A stretch of 58,072 bases of DNA, from positions 1-58,072 of the forward strand of contig CALXKU010000017.1 of assembly GCA_944389025.1 (NCBI GenBank), in the 5' to 3' direction. This DNA is from an uncultured Spirochaetaceae bacterium. Lineage in GTDB: Bacteria; Spirochaetota; Spirochaetia; Sphaerochaetales; Sphaerochaetaceae. The translations under genes were made by a program, and so were the position numbers. Below are positions 16,333-25,487 of this stretch, piece by piece; within the stretch, counting starts at the first letter, position 1, and each line of letters begins with the position of its first letter. Under the pieces are notes generated by a model that made no database searches, was not told the origin of the DNA, and saw only the letters and a list, made by a program, of their open reading frames with translations.

Positions 16333-17949
16333 TCAGATGACATGAATCCTTCCCTTTGGAGCTGCGTAATCTTCTCCTACGACTCCTCCAAGGTATTCCG
16401 TGATGTATGACATAACTGCCTCATCAAGAGGAATTCCAGTGTCGAACTTGTTGTCGGAAGAAGCGAACGCATAGTACGTATCGCCACCGGCAGCCATGAA
16501 GTCATTGGTTATGACCGCATAAGTTGCACTCTCATCGAATGCATTGCCATTCACACTGTTGATAGTAACCCTGTTGATTGACGCAGGTCCGTAATATGTG
16601 GATGCAGGATAGGTCTCCGCATTGCTGTCATATGCCTTGCTCGTGTCCACAGTGAACTCGATTCCCGCTACCTGTGGGAATCCTCCTACAGCAGTAGGTG
16701 TGCAATATGTTGAAGCTTCCAGAGCTTCGAGAAGCTCAGAGCCTGTCACGTATACGACAGTGATCGTGTTACCGAAAGGAAGGACGGTGTTCACATCCTT
16801 CTTCGTGATGCTGCCGCTTGCGATCGATGCCCTGATTCCTCCACCGTTGACGATTGATACCGCATATGAAGGAGCCACGGAGAGGCTTCCCTCATCTTTC
16901 AGAATCGTCCACATGATGGCATCGGAAACGAGATCTCCGAGGTTCGTCTCCTCAGTCCTGTTACCAGGATCTCTTTCTCCGTTGAGATCGACCAGGGATT
17001 CAGCAAAGACGACATTGTACTCTCCGTTGACCCTGTCCATGATCTCCTGTGCATAGCCGGAAACAGATGGATCGTTAGTCACGTCGTATACGGTGCTTCC
17101 GTTCTCATCATGGCTTACTCTCTGCAGATAGTTGCTTTCGATCGTCTTGCTTTCGTTATCGATTACTATCACGCCGATGTTTGCAAATGCCGTACCTGTT
17201 GACTGGATAGGTTCCCCGTTCTCGCCTTCAGTCATAACCGTGTGAGAGTGTCCGTCGATTATGAAATCGAAACCGGTGGTGTTGGCATAAAGGTCAACGG
17301 ATCTATTCGGCTCGGACTCCGCGTCCACTCCAAGGTGTGAAAGTGCGATTACGAGATCCGCTCCTTCCGCTTTCACTTTTTCGATGTTCTCGTTGGCAAT
17401 AGCATATAGTTCTTCTGCTGAGGCGAACTTAAGCCCCTTGATAAGCGCCGGATTCGCTTTTGTCTGCGCCTCAGGTGTCTCAAAGCCTATGAATGCGATC
17501 TTCATGCCACTTTCAGTTGTGATGATGGTATATGCCGGGTAGATGGTAGCACCGTTCTCATCGAACACGTCTGCACAGATTACCTGGAACTCAGCATTCT
17601 CAAGATTCGATTTTAACTGTGCATAGCCGTAATCGAACTCATGGTTGCCAAGGGTTGCGACATCATAACCGGCGGCATTCATCATTGTGACTGCATCCAG
17701 TCCCTTTGATGTGCTGACGTAAGTGGTGCCCTGACTGAAATCTCCGGCATCAACGAGGATGACTTCAGCACCCTCCGCTTCGAATTCATTCCTGAGCTGG
17801 GCGATGTTCGCATAGCCTGCAATCGCACCGTGCACATCATTCGAGTGGAGAATAACCGTTTTTCCCGTGTAAGTTGCAGCAAATGCTGCGGAAACGGCAA
17901 AAACAGCAAGAACCAACAGAGCAACAATCTTCTTAAGCTGTTTTCTCAT
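16333..17949 (-). CDS. Secreted 5'-nucleotidase / UshA-like metallophosphatase
   Basis: 538 residues with a signal peptide (residues 1-25, ending SAAFAA). The metallophosphatase half has the dinuclear metal motifs HSNDVHG, VDAGDFSQGT, LGNHEFDYG, ALSHLG and IDGHSHT. The C-terminal 5'-nucleotidase domain holds NLGDLVSDAI, VNGGGIRASI and the substrate loop with TYAVITNDFMAAGGD. Enzymes of this family hydrolyse nucleotides or related phosphoesters in the periplasm or outside the cell to salvage nucleosides and phosphate. The ribosome site is AGGAGG. It is a single-gene unit with its own promoter upstream. Confidence 0.93.
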   Translation of the reverse strand: MRKQLKKIVALLVLAVFAVSAAFAATYTGKTVILHSNDVHGAIAGYANIAQLRNEFEAEGAEVILVDAGDFSQGTTYVSTSKGLDAVTMMNAAGYDVATLGNHEFDYGYAQLKSNLENAEFQVICADVFDENGATIYPAYTIITTESGMKIAFIGFETPEAQTKANPALIKGLKFASAEELYAIANENIEKVKAEGADLVIALSHLGVDAESEPNRSVDLYANTTGFDFIIDGHSHTVMTEGENGEPIQSTGTAFANIGVIVIDNESKTIESNYLQRVSHDENGSTVYDVTNDPSVSGYAQEIMDRVNGEYNVVFAESLVDLNGERDPGNRTEETNLGDLVSDAIMWTILKDEGSLSVAPSYAVSIVNGGGIRASIASGSITKKDVNTVLPFGNTITVVYVTGSELLEALEASTYCTPTAVGGFPQVAGIEFTVDTSKAYDSNAETYPASTYYGPASINRVTINSVNGNAFDESATYAVITNDFMAAGGDTYYAFASSDNKFDTGIPLDEAVMSYITEYLGGVVGEDYAAPKGRIHVI

Positions 17950-17979
17950 TTTCTCAGACCTCCTTATAGTCTTAGTTTA

Positions 17980-18009
17980 ATATTCGCTTTCACGCTGTTG
18001 TATTGTCAA
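17980..18009 (-). promoter_or_regulatory. Promoter of the nucleotidase gene
   Basis: On the minus strand a perfect TTGACA (18004-18009), an 18-base spacer and GAATAT (17980-17985), followed by AGGAGG before the ATG at 17949. Confidence 0.5.
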
Positions 18010-18129
18010 GTATGGATGTTTTGGACTATGAAGGGATGGCTAAGGATACGTCGGGGTAAAATGAGCTGTATGGAAGGTCTCTCTCCTGTAGCATTTATCG
18101 CAATTCATGGCTCTTTCATCTTCTTCTGA

Positions 18130-18158
18130 TTGTAATACTGTAGCAAGGACCGTAAAAT
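18130..18158 (+). promoter_or_regulatory. Promoter of the two-component operon
   Basis: TTGTAA (18130-18135), a 17-base spacer and TAAAAT (18153-18158), leaving a leader of about 80 bases before the kinase start. Nothing else gene-like is seen between 18010 and 18240. Confidence 0.5.
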
Positions 18159-18244
18159 TTGGGCAAAGCTCTTTTTCGTGTCTGTCCCATCTCTGCCATT
18201 CTATCTAGCGATATGAGAATGGAGCCTGATATATGGAGGATTAG

Positions 18245-19546
18245 TTGGAAATCATTGATGACAGATTGTTCTATATCCTGAGGGTCGCTGTGGTGTCTCT
18301 TGCTCATGGCTTTTCTCTTGCAATGCTTTCCAGAAGCGATGGAAAGAGCTCCAATGCCGTATTGTGGATGGTTGCTATCACTCTTACTCTGACTCTTGGT
18401 GGTGTCATCCTGGTGTTCCTGCTTCCTCTGAAATTTCTTAATGTCTCAGCAACGGCAATGATGATGCTATTTCTTCTCTCAGCCGCATTCTGCGCTATGA
18501 ACCGTACAACTCCGATGACCGAGCGTCTTTTCATTTTCATCATCTATGTGTCGGTTTTCATGCTTGCTGTGGGATTCTCCAATGCCATCTCTTCCATCCT
18601 TTTCCCTCCTGAAATGGTTGAACATGCTCAGCTCATCATTCGAACTTCTTTCTCTGTCATTCTGATCATTCTTTTAAAGATGTTTCTCAGAGATAGAATC
18701 TACAGCCTTCTTGATGATTTGGCCTATCATGGAGCTGAGATCACGCTGTTCTCCTGGCTGGTCGGGCTGAGCATCCTTTCGTATGTCATATTCGCAGCCT
18801 TTTTCATTTCAAATCCGGTGGAGAAGCTTGTGGTACTTTCAATCATGGTCCTTATGGTCATATCAGGACTTACTGTTGCAATCAGGCTTGTTCGCCTTAC
18901 TAAAAGGGAAATGGAAGCAAAGAGGGCTGCCCAACGACAGAGACTCCTAGAGGACGAACTCGAGGCAGAGAAGGCATTCGTAGTGAAAGCTAAGGAAATG
19001 AGACACGATCAGAGGCATCATGACCGTGTGCTGCTTGAATATCTTGAGGAGGGAAAAATCGAGGAGGCGAAAAACTATCTCGGAGCTCATGAGCGGACGA
19101 TTTCTGATGACAGCCTTATGTCCTGGTGTGGAAATCCGCTCTTTGATGCCCAGCTCAGGATTGCATGGCGACATTGTAAGGCACATGGGATAATGTTTGA
19201 TGTCGATGTGCATCTCCCTTCCGATGGCGTGGTTGATGATTTGGATTTCGTCACGGTTGCCGGAAATCTTCTTGAGAATGCTATTGAGGCTGTAGAAAAA
19301 TGTCAGACTAAGTATATCTCTGTGGTATCGAAGCTGTCGAATGACCGCCTCCTTCTTGAGATAAGGAATACATACTCTGGGGAAATCGTATGGGTTGACG
19401 GATTTCCACGCAGTACGAAGAAAGGCGGCGGAACAGGGGTGAAAAGCGTTGCTGAAATACTTTCCCGCCTCGGAGGATTGCTTCATCAGGAAAATGATGG
19501 AAACATCTTCATTTCCCGTGTGATAATTCCTGTAGGAAAGCTATGA
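18245..19546 (+). CDS. Sensor histidine kinase, AgrC-like GHKL type
   Basis: 433 residues. The first 220 residues form about six membrane segments, followed by a coiled-coil linker rich in E, K and R (residues 215-250). The phosphoacceptor region reads MRHDQRHHDRVL near 257, matching the HDxxHH style of AgrC/LytS-like kinases. The ATP-binding domain has NLLENAIEA (N box) and a glycine motif GGGTGVKSV. It probably senses a peptide or membrane signal and phosphorylates the response regulator encoded 18 bases downstream. The start is TTG at 18245 after GGAGGA; the regulator also starts with TTG. Confidence 0.88.
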   Translation: MEIIDDRLFYILRVAVVSLAHGFSLAMLSRSDGKSSNAVLWMVAITLTLTLGGVILVFLLPLKFLNVSATAMMMLFLLSAAFCAMNRTTPMTERLFIFIIYVSVFMLAVGFSNAISSILFPPEMVEHAQLIIRTSFSVILIILLKMFLRDRIYSLLDDLAYHGAEITLFSWLVGLSILSYVIFAAFFISNPVEKLVVLSIMVLMVISGLTVAIRLVRLTKREMEAKRAAQRQRLLEDELEAEKAFVVKAKEMRHDQRHHDRVLLEYLEEGKIEEAKNYLGAHERTISDDSLMSWCGNPLFDAQLRIAWRHCKAHGIMFDVDVHLPSDGVVDDLDFVTVAGNLLENAIEAVEKCQTKYISVVSKLSNDRLLLEIRNTYSGEIVWVDGFPRSTKKGGGTGVKSVAEILSRLGGLLHQENDGNIFISRVIIPVGKL

Positions 19547-19564
19547 TAAAGAGGAGAAGATATT

Positions 19565-20293
19565 TTGATACGCATCGCAATCTGTGATGACATGAAGACC
19601 AGTCTGGATGAAATCTCATCATTAGTGAAAGATTATTTCTCATCACGGCCCTCGGCGCGGTATATAGCGGAGGAATACACATCTCCGCATTCCTTGGCTG
19701 AAAGTAATAAGGCTTACGATATCCTGATTCTCGACATAATAATGCCATCTCTCTCCGGTACTGAAATCGCAAAGCGCATACTCAGTCGGAATCCTGAGTC
19801 CAGAATCATATTCATATCATCAAGCAGGGATTATGCTGTCGATGCGTTCGCACTCGGCGCCCTCCATTACATTACCAAGCCGGTTGGAAGAAGGGCATTT
19901 GAAGAGGCCATGAACAGGGCCATGGAATCTTTAAGGGGAAAAGAAGAACGCAGACTCATGATAAACATGAGGAACTCCATGGTGCACAGTGTGGAATGCA
20001 GTAAGATAATCTATATTGAGAGCATAGGCTACACGCGTATCGTACACACGGCAGCTGGTAATTACGAGGAGGTTAAGCAGACCCTTTCCGCATTGTATGA
20101 GGAGCTTGAGAAAATCTGTCACGGAAAGTTCATCATGCCTTACCGTGGATACATTGTAAACCTGGATTCGATACGGACTATAACGCCGGGAAAGATAACT
20201 TTGTGCGATGGCTCTGCAGTGCTGATCAAACGTGGTGATTATCGTCGAATCCGTGATATTTTCTTTTCCTGGGTATTCTCATCTCATAAGTAG
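19565..20293 (+). CDS. LytTR-family response regulator
   Basis: 242 residues. The receiver domain has the acidic pair in AICDD (residues 5-9), the phosphoacceptor aspartate in ILILDIIMPSLSG, and the conserved lysine in YITKPVG. The C-terminal LytTR DNA-binding domain begins near residue 140 (IIYIESIGYTRIVHT) and contains the typical MPYRGYIVNLDSI segment. It acts with the preceding AgrC-like kinase. The targets are not evident; the only neighbours are a small membrane protein on the other strand and an AraC gene. The start is a TTG after an AGAGGAGA ribosome site. Confidence 0.92.
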   Translation: MIRIAICDDMKTSLDEISSLVKDYFSSRPSARYIAEEYTSPHSLAESNKAYDILILDIIMPSLSGTEIAKRILSRNPESRIIFISSSRDYAVDAFALGALHYITKPVGRRAFEEAMNRAMESLRGKEERRLMINMRNSMVHSVECSKIIYIESIGYTRIVHTAAGNYEEVKQTLSALYEELEKICHGKFIMPYRGYIVNLDSIRTITPGKITLCDGSAVLIKRGDYRRIRDIFFSWVFSSHK

Positions 20294-20326
20294 ATTGCAG
20301 CAGAGGCTTTGGAAAAAGAGCAGAAA

Positions 20327-20521
20327 TCAAAGCTTGTTCTTCTTCGCTTTCTCTCTTCTTGAGAACGCGGATACTAGGCTCATCCAGACCATGATTATTA
20401 TCACATAGAAAAGACCTTTAGCCAGAGTGATATCCTCACTTATGAAAACATGGGGAAAGAATGTGATGAATACTCCTGCGACGATTGCCGTGATTATTGT
20501 CGAGATTATGTATTTGAGCAT
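20327..20521 (-). CDS. Small two-helix membrane protein
   Basis: About 64 residues with two hydrophobic helices (YIISTIITAIVAGVFITFF and GLFYVIIIMVWMSLVSAF) and a basic tail RREKAKKNKL. An AGGGAGG ribosome site six bases before the ATG at 20521 supports this start over the upstream codon at 20542. It ends 33 bases from the response-regulator gene, which points toward it. Function unknown; it could be a small regulator of a membrane partner. Confidence 0.6.
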   Translation of the reverse strand: MLKYIISTIITAIVAGVFITFFPHVFISEDITLAKGLFYVIIIMVWMSLVSAFSRREKAKKNKL

Positions 20522-20580
20522 TCCATTCCTCCCTGCTACCAAATATTCTATGGCAAGTGAGAATGATTATCAACTTGGAA

Positions 20581-21390
20581 TCATAGTATGTGACCTTTTC
20601 GGTATTCTTTCGGGGTCGTGCCCTCAATCTGCTTGAACTGGTGTGAGAATGTGTATGAGTCGGGGTAACCGAGCATGTCCGCAACCTCGGAGCACCGGTG
20701 TCCCATCGATAGAAGCTGCTTCGCATTCTCTATCTTGTTTTTCAATCTATATTGCTGTGGTGATATTCCGTATTCGGATGTGAAATTCTTTCTAAATGTG
20801 TTATAACTCATCGAGTATTCAGCCGCTATCTCCTGCAACGTGGATGAGAAATCGACTTCAAGCCGTGCCTTTGCCCGCCTGAGTGTGTACGACTTTCCGT
20901 TAATCAGGTACGGGGAGAGCAGATGGAGTATGTACCGTTCGATTACGGGAAGAAGGGAAAAAAGATCCTCATCCCCGCTTTCCCTTATTCTTTCAAAAAT
21001 CATGAGGAAGTCGTCGAGGTATTTCCTCGGATCATCAATATCGAAAACAGGGGGGACATTTATTAGGTTGGGATGCACGTCGAGGAGAAGTGCAAATATC
21101 TCACGTGGAAGCACAAGATAGCATCTTCTGTGAAAACACTGAGAGGAGAGGTTGAGGGAGTAGTCCATCATTGGATGGCGGAAAAGAACGGTTGAGGGCC
21201 TTATCTCATATTCCTTTCCATTAGCTGTAATATTCCCGGAGCCAGATATGACAATAGTGATCACCATTCCTTCTTCCATCCGTGATGAGCGCCGTATGCT
21301 TTCCGTGTTGCAGCTTACTCCTGAATAAATCTTTCCACTTAAAGTCTGTGCGTATTTGCTTGCATGTCCGTCTATCCAGTCATAGTTCAT
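20581..21390 (-). CDS. AraC-family transcriptional regulator
   Basis: About 269 residues from the ATG at 21390 (MNYDWIDGHASK). The frame stays open to 21588, but that part would overlap the start of the divergent oxidoreductase gene, so the shorter form is preferred. The N-terminal half is a cupin-like sensor (SGSGNITANGKEYEI, RPSTVLFRHP). The C-terminal half has two helix-turn-helix units (TLQEIAAEYSMSYNTFRKNF and CSEVADMLGYPDSYTFSHQF) ending in GTTPKEYRKG. Being divergent from the oxidoreductase and sugar ABC genes, it probably regulates them. Confidence 0.88.
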   Translation of the reverse strand: MNYDWIDGHASKYAQTLSGKIYSGVSCNTESIRRSSRMEEGMVITIVISGSGNITANGKEYEIRPSTVLFRHPMMDYSLNLSSQCFHRRCYLVLPREIFALLLDVHPNLINVPPVFDIDDPRKYLDDFLMIFERIRESGDEDLFSLLPVIERYILHLLSPYLINGKSYTLRRAKARLEVDFSSTLQEIAAEYSMSYNTFRKNFTSEYGISPQQYRLKNKIENAKQLLSMGHRCSEVADMLGYPDSYTFSHQFKQIEGTTPKEYRKGHIL

Positions 21391-21493
21391 ATCAATAATT
21401 ATATTACGAGATATCATATTTGACAAATTCTTATCTGATTTAAGCATTCTCAACAGACTTTTTCGGACCGAAGATAGAATTAAGAGGCTTGAT

Positions 21494-23260
21494 ATGAATG
21501 CAAAAGTACTGAATGAAACTCTGCTCCTTTCCGCAGCTGCGTTCGAGAATGCTGGCGGCTGGATCCGCGATAGCGAATTCATACTCACGATGGGCGGGGT
21601 ATATATGCTTGCCCATGGGCTTGGCTATCCTGTTGAGGATGCGTCCAGCTCTTTCATTGCCGAGAGGGATGGGGATTATCATGTTTATGCATATACTTTT
21701 AACTGGGTTGCTCCTTGGCATAAGGATATGCACCCCGGTGAATTCGAGATTCATGTCGGTCAGTCTCGCACATGCACTCTTGGAATCAGGTGTGAAGAGT
21801 GGGGCTGGGAGTATGGAGGATTGCTTCATATCGCAAAGGGTGAGAATACTATAAGGCTCCATGATCTCACTGGATTTGAGGGACGTGTCGCTTATATCTA
21901 TATTACAGCAACGGAGAGAGAGCTTCCTAGTGGGCGAAATGAAGTTCTCGATTTCTATATAAATGAAGTCATAAAAAACAAAAAGAGCTATACCTTCGAT
22001 TTTGTTGCAATCGGAGGAGGCTTTGCAGGAATGTGCGCCTCAATAGCTGCCGCACGAGGGGGACTTTCTACAGCACTTGTGCAGGACAGGGCGATGGTCG
22101 GTGGAAACAACAGCTCTGAGATCAGGGTATGGCTTGGAGGCGGTACGAACTACGAGCCTTTCCCCGGGTTAGGGAATATCGTCGGCGAGTTTGAGCAGAA
22201 GAGGATAGGGCATTACGGTCCTGAGAACAAAGCAGAGCTTTATGAGGATGAGAGGAAGATGTCCCATATCAGGGCAGAAAAGAATCTGAGCCTTTTCATG
22301 GAGCACTCTCTCATACGTGTTCAGAAGAGCGGTGATGAAATAGCAAAGGTAACTCTTCTCGATTACAGGAATGAGGAACTTGTCGAGATAAGCGCGCCGC
22401 TATTTGCAGATACGACGGGTGATGGTAATCTTGGTGCTCTTTCAGGGGCCGACTATGAAGTTACAACCAATGGGCACATGGGACTTTCGAATCTCTGGCA
22501 CATAGAGAAAGTTGAGAATGCAAGGCCGTTCCCCCGTTGTCCTTGGGCAATAGATCTGAGTACGGTAACTTTTCCCGGCAGGAAGGACCATGTCGATTTC
22601 TATGGACATAGCGGGGTAGAATCGATGGGTTGCTGGTTCTGGGAAAGCGGAATGACCGAAGATCCGATAGAGAAGGCAGAGTATGCCAGGGATGTGAATT
22701 TCCGTGCGATGTATGGGGCCTGGGATACTTTGAGAAACGTTGATGGGGACTATCAGGATTATGAGCTGACATTCGCAGCCGCGATTGCAGGAAAAAGGGA
22801 ATCCAGAAGGCTCTTGGGGGATATCGTTCTGACGAAGACCGATTTCAAGTACACATTCCCCGATGCGTGTGCTGCCACCACATGGAATTTCGATGTGCAC
22901 TATCCTCATAAGAATTATTATGAGGCGTTCAAAGAGGGAGATGCTTTCATAACGATGGATTGCAGGGAAATCGTGAACTGGCCGTACTTCCTGCCTTACA
23001 GGATCCTTTATTCTCGAAACGTTAATAACATGTTCATGGCCGGGCGCAATGTCAGCGTATCGCACGATGCGTCTGGAACAGCACGTGTAATGAGAACATG
23101 CGGCATAATGGGGGAGGTCGTGGGATACGCAGCAAGAATCTGTAAGAAGTATTCGTGCAACCCCAGAGAAGTATATACTCAGCATCTTGATGAACTGCTG
23201 AATCTGCTCAAGTCAATTGAGAAAAAAGAGGTGTTCAAGGCCGGAAGCACGGTTGTGTGA
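21494..23260 (+). CDS. FAD-dependent oxidoreductase with N-terminal beta-sandwich-like domain
   Basis: 588 residues. Residues 1-140 have an all-beta look (ERDGDYHVYAYTFNW, GEFEIHVG, GENTIRLHDLTGFEGRVAY), similar to carbohydrate-binding modules. From residue 168 an FAD-binding Rossmann domain begins, with GGGFAGM at 174-180 and a second FAD contact in GGNNSSEIRVWLGGG, as in the PF12831 group. Near the end MFMAGRNVSVSHDA and VMRTCGIMGEVVG match the FAD-closing region. Related proteins occur in polysaccharide-use loci and are thought to oxidise sugar units. It lies 31 bases upstream of a sugar-importer operon and is likely co-transcribed. There is no signal peptide. Confidence 0.85.
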   Translation: MNAKVLNETLLLSAAAFENAGGWIRDSEFILTMGGVYMLAHGLGYPVEDASSSFIAERDGDYHVYAYTFNWVAPWHKDMHPGEFEIHVGQSRTCTLGIRCEEWGWEYGGLLHIAKGENTIRLHDLTGFEGRVAYIYITATERELPSGRNEVLDFYINEVIKNKKSYTFDFVAIGGGFAGMCASIAAARGGLSTALVQDRAMVGGNNSSEIRVWLGGGTNYEPFPGLGNIVGEFEQKRIGHYGPENKAELYEDERKMSHIRAEKNLSLFMEHSLIRVQKSGDEIAKVTLLDYRNEELVEISAPLFADTTGDGNLGALSGADYEVTTNGHMGLSNLWHIEKVENARPFPRCPWAIDLSTVTFPGRKDHVDFYGHSGVESMGCWFWESGMTEDPIEKAEYARDVNFRAMYGAWDTLRNVDGDYQDYELTFAAAIAGKRESRRLLGDIVLTKTDFKYTFPDACAATTWNFDVHYPHKNYYEAFKEGDAFITMDCREIVNWPYFLPYRILYSRNVNNMFMAGRNVSVSHDASGTARVMRTCGIMGEVVGYAARICKKYSCNPREVYTQHLDELLNLLKSIEKKEVFKAGSTVV

Positions 23261-23291
23261 CGGTTTTAAATAAAGAAAAAAGGAGTAGAAG

Positions 23292-24557
23292 ATGAGAAAA
23301 TTATTATCAATCGCTTTGGTTATGATTCTTTCCCTCTCCCTTTTCGCAGGCGGTGCGAATGAGAGCACAGTTGCGGATGGTGAAGGTACGTCAATCGTCT
23401 GGGCAGGCTGGTCCGGAGAGGAAGAGGCTACAAGGGATATCTTCCAGAGGATGAGAACAACTTATGAAGAGATGAGCGGAAACACCGTTAACTGGGTTGG
23501 CTGGACATGGGCTGATACCGCACAGCAGCTTCTGATCAGGCTCCAGGGAGGAGAACAGCTGGATATCGCACAGGCTGATATCGGCATTTTCAACACAGTG
23601 GCGCAGACTGGAACGCTTGCAGACCTGAATGAGGTATTCGGCGAGGAGTGGCTCAAAGAGAATTTTGCGGAAGCAACCCTTGCTGTTGGACAGATTGATG
23701 GTAAGCAGCTCGGTCTTCCTTGGTCGATGGCTTCTATCACAATGGTATACAATCCAGAGATCCTTTCCCGTGCCGGATGGGACACCGTTCCTACAACTAT
23801 CGAGGAGTTTGAAGCATGCATGGCAGATATTGCAGCACTTGGAGAGGGCATAATCCCGTACGGAGTATCAACAAAGGATGATACGGCAGCCGGTGACCTC
23901 ATGCCATGGCTCTGGACATTTGGAACAAGCCTCTTTAACGAGGATGGAACTGTTAACCTCGGACCTGAGGCTGTTGATACGATCAACTGGTACAAAGACA
24001 TGCTTGCAAAAGGCTATATCCAGATGGATATCGGAAGGGGAGATGCACGTCAGCTCTTTGCACAGGGCAAGATGGCGTTCTATGATGATGCCGTTGTTGC
24101 TAAGGGCCAGGCTGTAAGCGCCGGAGTCGATCCTGCAGAGGTCGTTAACGTATGTTCTGCAATGCCTCGTCCTGTCCTAAACGAGGGTGATGAGAGTCAG
24201 AGCACGATGTGGGGTCACATGCTTGTCATATTCGATTCCTCAAAGCATAAGGATACTGCAGCTGATTTCGCTAAGTTCCTGATCAGCGATGAGGTGGCAC
24301 TTGAGTATTTCGAGCAGAACGGTATGCCTCCTGTAACCAACAGTGCGGCAAATACCGAGGAGGTCCTCAATGATCCGTATCTCAAGGGATTCCTCGATGC
24401 TACCGCTACGGCAAAACTTGATGAGACTGCAAGAATGACAAATGCAAGTGAAATCAAGACAATAGTGGTTGAGGAGCTTCAGAGAACGCTTCTTGGACAG
24501 ACAACAGCTGAAGAGTGTGTTGAGAACATGAGAGCAAGACTCAGTTCTGCGATCTGA
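23292..24557 (+). CDS. Extracellular sugar-binding protein of second ABC importer
   Basis: 421 residues with a signal peptide (MRKLLSIALVMILSLSLFAG) followed by GANESTVAD, a style common in Sphaerochaeta-like binding proteins. SBP_1-type features include VWAGWSGEEEATRDIF, the LDIAQADIGIFN segment and LGLPWSMASITMVYNPEIL. It binds a sugar outside the membrane for the two permeases that follow at 24581 and 25488. The ribosome site is AAAGGAG. The preceding oxidoreductase suggests the substrate is an oligosaccharide processed in the cytoplasm. Confidence 0.94.
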   Translation: MRKLLSIALVMILSLSLFAGGANESTVADGEGTSIVWAGWSGEEEATRDIFQRMRTTYEEMSGNTVNWVGWTWADTAQQLLIRLQGGEQLDIAQADIGIFNTVAQTGTLADLNEVFGEEWLKENFAEATLAVGQIDGKQLGLPWSMASITMVYNPEILSRAGWDTVPTTIEEFEACMADIAALGEGIIPYGVSTKDDTAAGDLMPWLWTFGTSLFNEDGTVNLGPEAVDTINWYKDMLAKGYIQMDIGRGDARQLFAQGKMAFYDDAVVAKGQAVSAGVDPAEVVNVCSAMPRPVLNEGDESQSTMWGHMLVIFDSSKHKDTAADFAKFLISDEVALEYFEQNGMPPVTNSAANTEEVLNDPYLKGFLDATATAKLDETARMTNASEIKTIVVEELQRTLLGQTTAEECVENMRARLSSAI

Positions 24558-24580
24558 TATTGTTTTAATGGAGGAGTATT

Positions 24581-25471
24581 ATGGCGAAATTCAAGAATAA
24601 CGGACGGCTTACTGATACACAGACGGGAGTGCTTCTGGTAATCCCGGGCCTTGCGGTCTTTATCGCCGTAATACTCTATCCGTTCATCAGTGCGATCCTG
24701 ATGTCTTTCACGGACCGCTCTCTATTAAACCCCAATTCGAATGTGGTCGGTTTTGAGAACTACGTGAAGGTGTTCTCTGATCCGTACTTTTTCAAGACCG
24801 TGTGGACGACGGTGGTCTTTGTCGTCTTTGCCACGCTGATACCTTTCACCCTTGGACTCATATGGGCTATCGTTCTCAATCAGGGATTTCGCCTCAGTGA
24901 GTTTTTAAGGGGTGTCACACTGGTTAACTGGATTATTCCAGGAACTGCGATAGGTTTCCTCTGGTCGTGGATATTCAACGGTCAATATGGAATACTTAAC
25001 GGACTGCTGACTTCTATGGGAATAATAGATGAGAACATAAGCTTTCTCGGACAGCCGGTAAGCGCTCTAATCTGCGTCATAATAGCCAGAAGCTGGCAGA
25101 TGCTTCCATGGTATATGGCGTTCCTTCTTGGAGGACTGCAGTCTGTGCCTCAGGACAGGATTGAGGCGGCCAGAATCGATGGGGCTAACAATCTTCAGAC
25201 ATTCAGGTATATCGTGATTCCCGGAATGCGTCAGATCTTCTTCCTCGTGCTCATCCTTGGAGCAATAGGCAATCTGCAGCATTTCGATATTCCGTGGACG
25301 ATGACGGAAGGCGGTCCTGCAAGGGCTACCACAACCCTTTCCATCGAGGTATACCGTACAGCTTTCAAGAACTGGAAGCTTGGGCAGGCTGCGACTGTCG
25401 GAACAGTGTGGGCGATTCTGCTCCTTCTCTTCTCGGTAGTCTATCTGAAACAGGTCAAAGAATCTGATTGA
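24581..25471 (+). CDS. Sugar ABC transporter permease (MalF/UgpA type)
   Basis: 296 residues with six predicted membrane helices. The EAA loop is seen as RIEAARIDGANNLQTFRYIV, near residue 190-210. It pairs with the next permease as the channel of a CUT1 importer. The ribosome site is GGAGG, seven bases before the ATG. The gene follows the binding-protein gene by 23 bases, with no terminator in between. Confidence 0.94.
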   Translation: MAKFKNNGRLTDTQTGVLLVIPGLAVFIAVILYPFISAILMSFTDRSLLNPNSNVVGFENYVKVFSDPYFFKTVWTTVVFVVFATLIPFTLGLIWAIVLNQGFRLSEFLRGVTLVNWIIPGTAIGFLWSWIFNGQYGILNGLLTSMGIIDENISFLGQPVSALICVIIARSWQMLPWYMAFLLGGLQSVPQDRIEAARIDGANNLQTFRYIVIPGMRQIFFLVLILGAIGNLQHFDIPWTMTEGGPARATTTLSIEVYRTAFKNWKLGQAATVGTVWAILLLLFSVVYLKQVKESD

Positions 25472-25487
25472 AAGGGGGTAGTGGAAT

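Noticed and set aside
16622-17056. 144-codon frame opposite the nucleotidase
   Set aside because: Antisense shadow; the minus-strand gene has full family motifs.
18010-18130. Possible small RNA or riboswitch before the two-component operon
   Set aside because: No conserved aptamer pattern or strong terminator seen.
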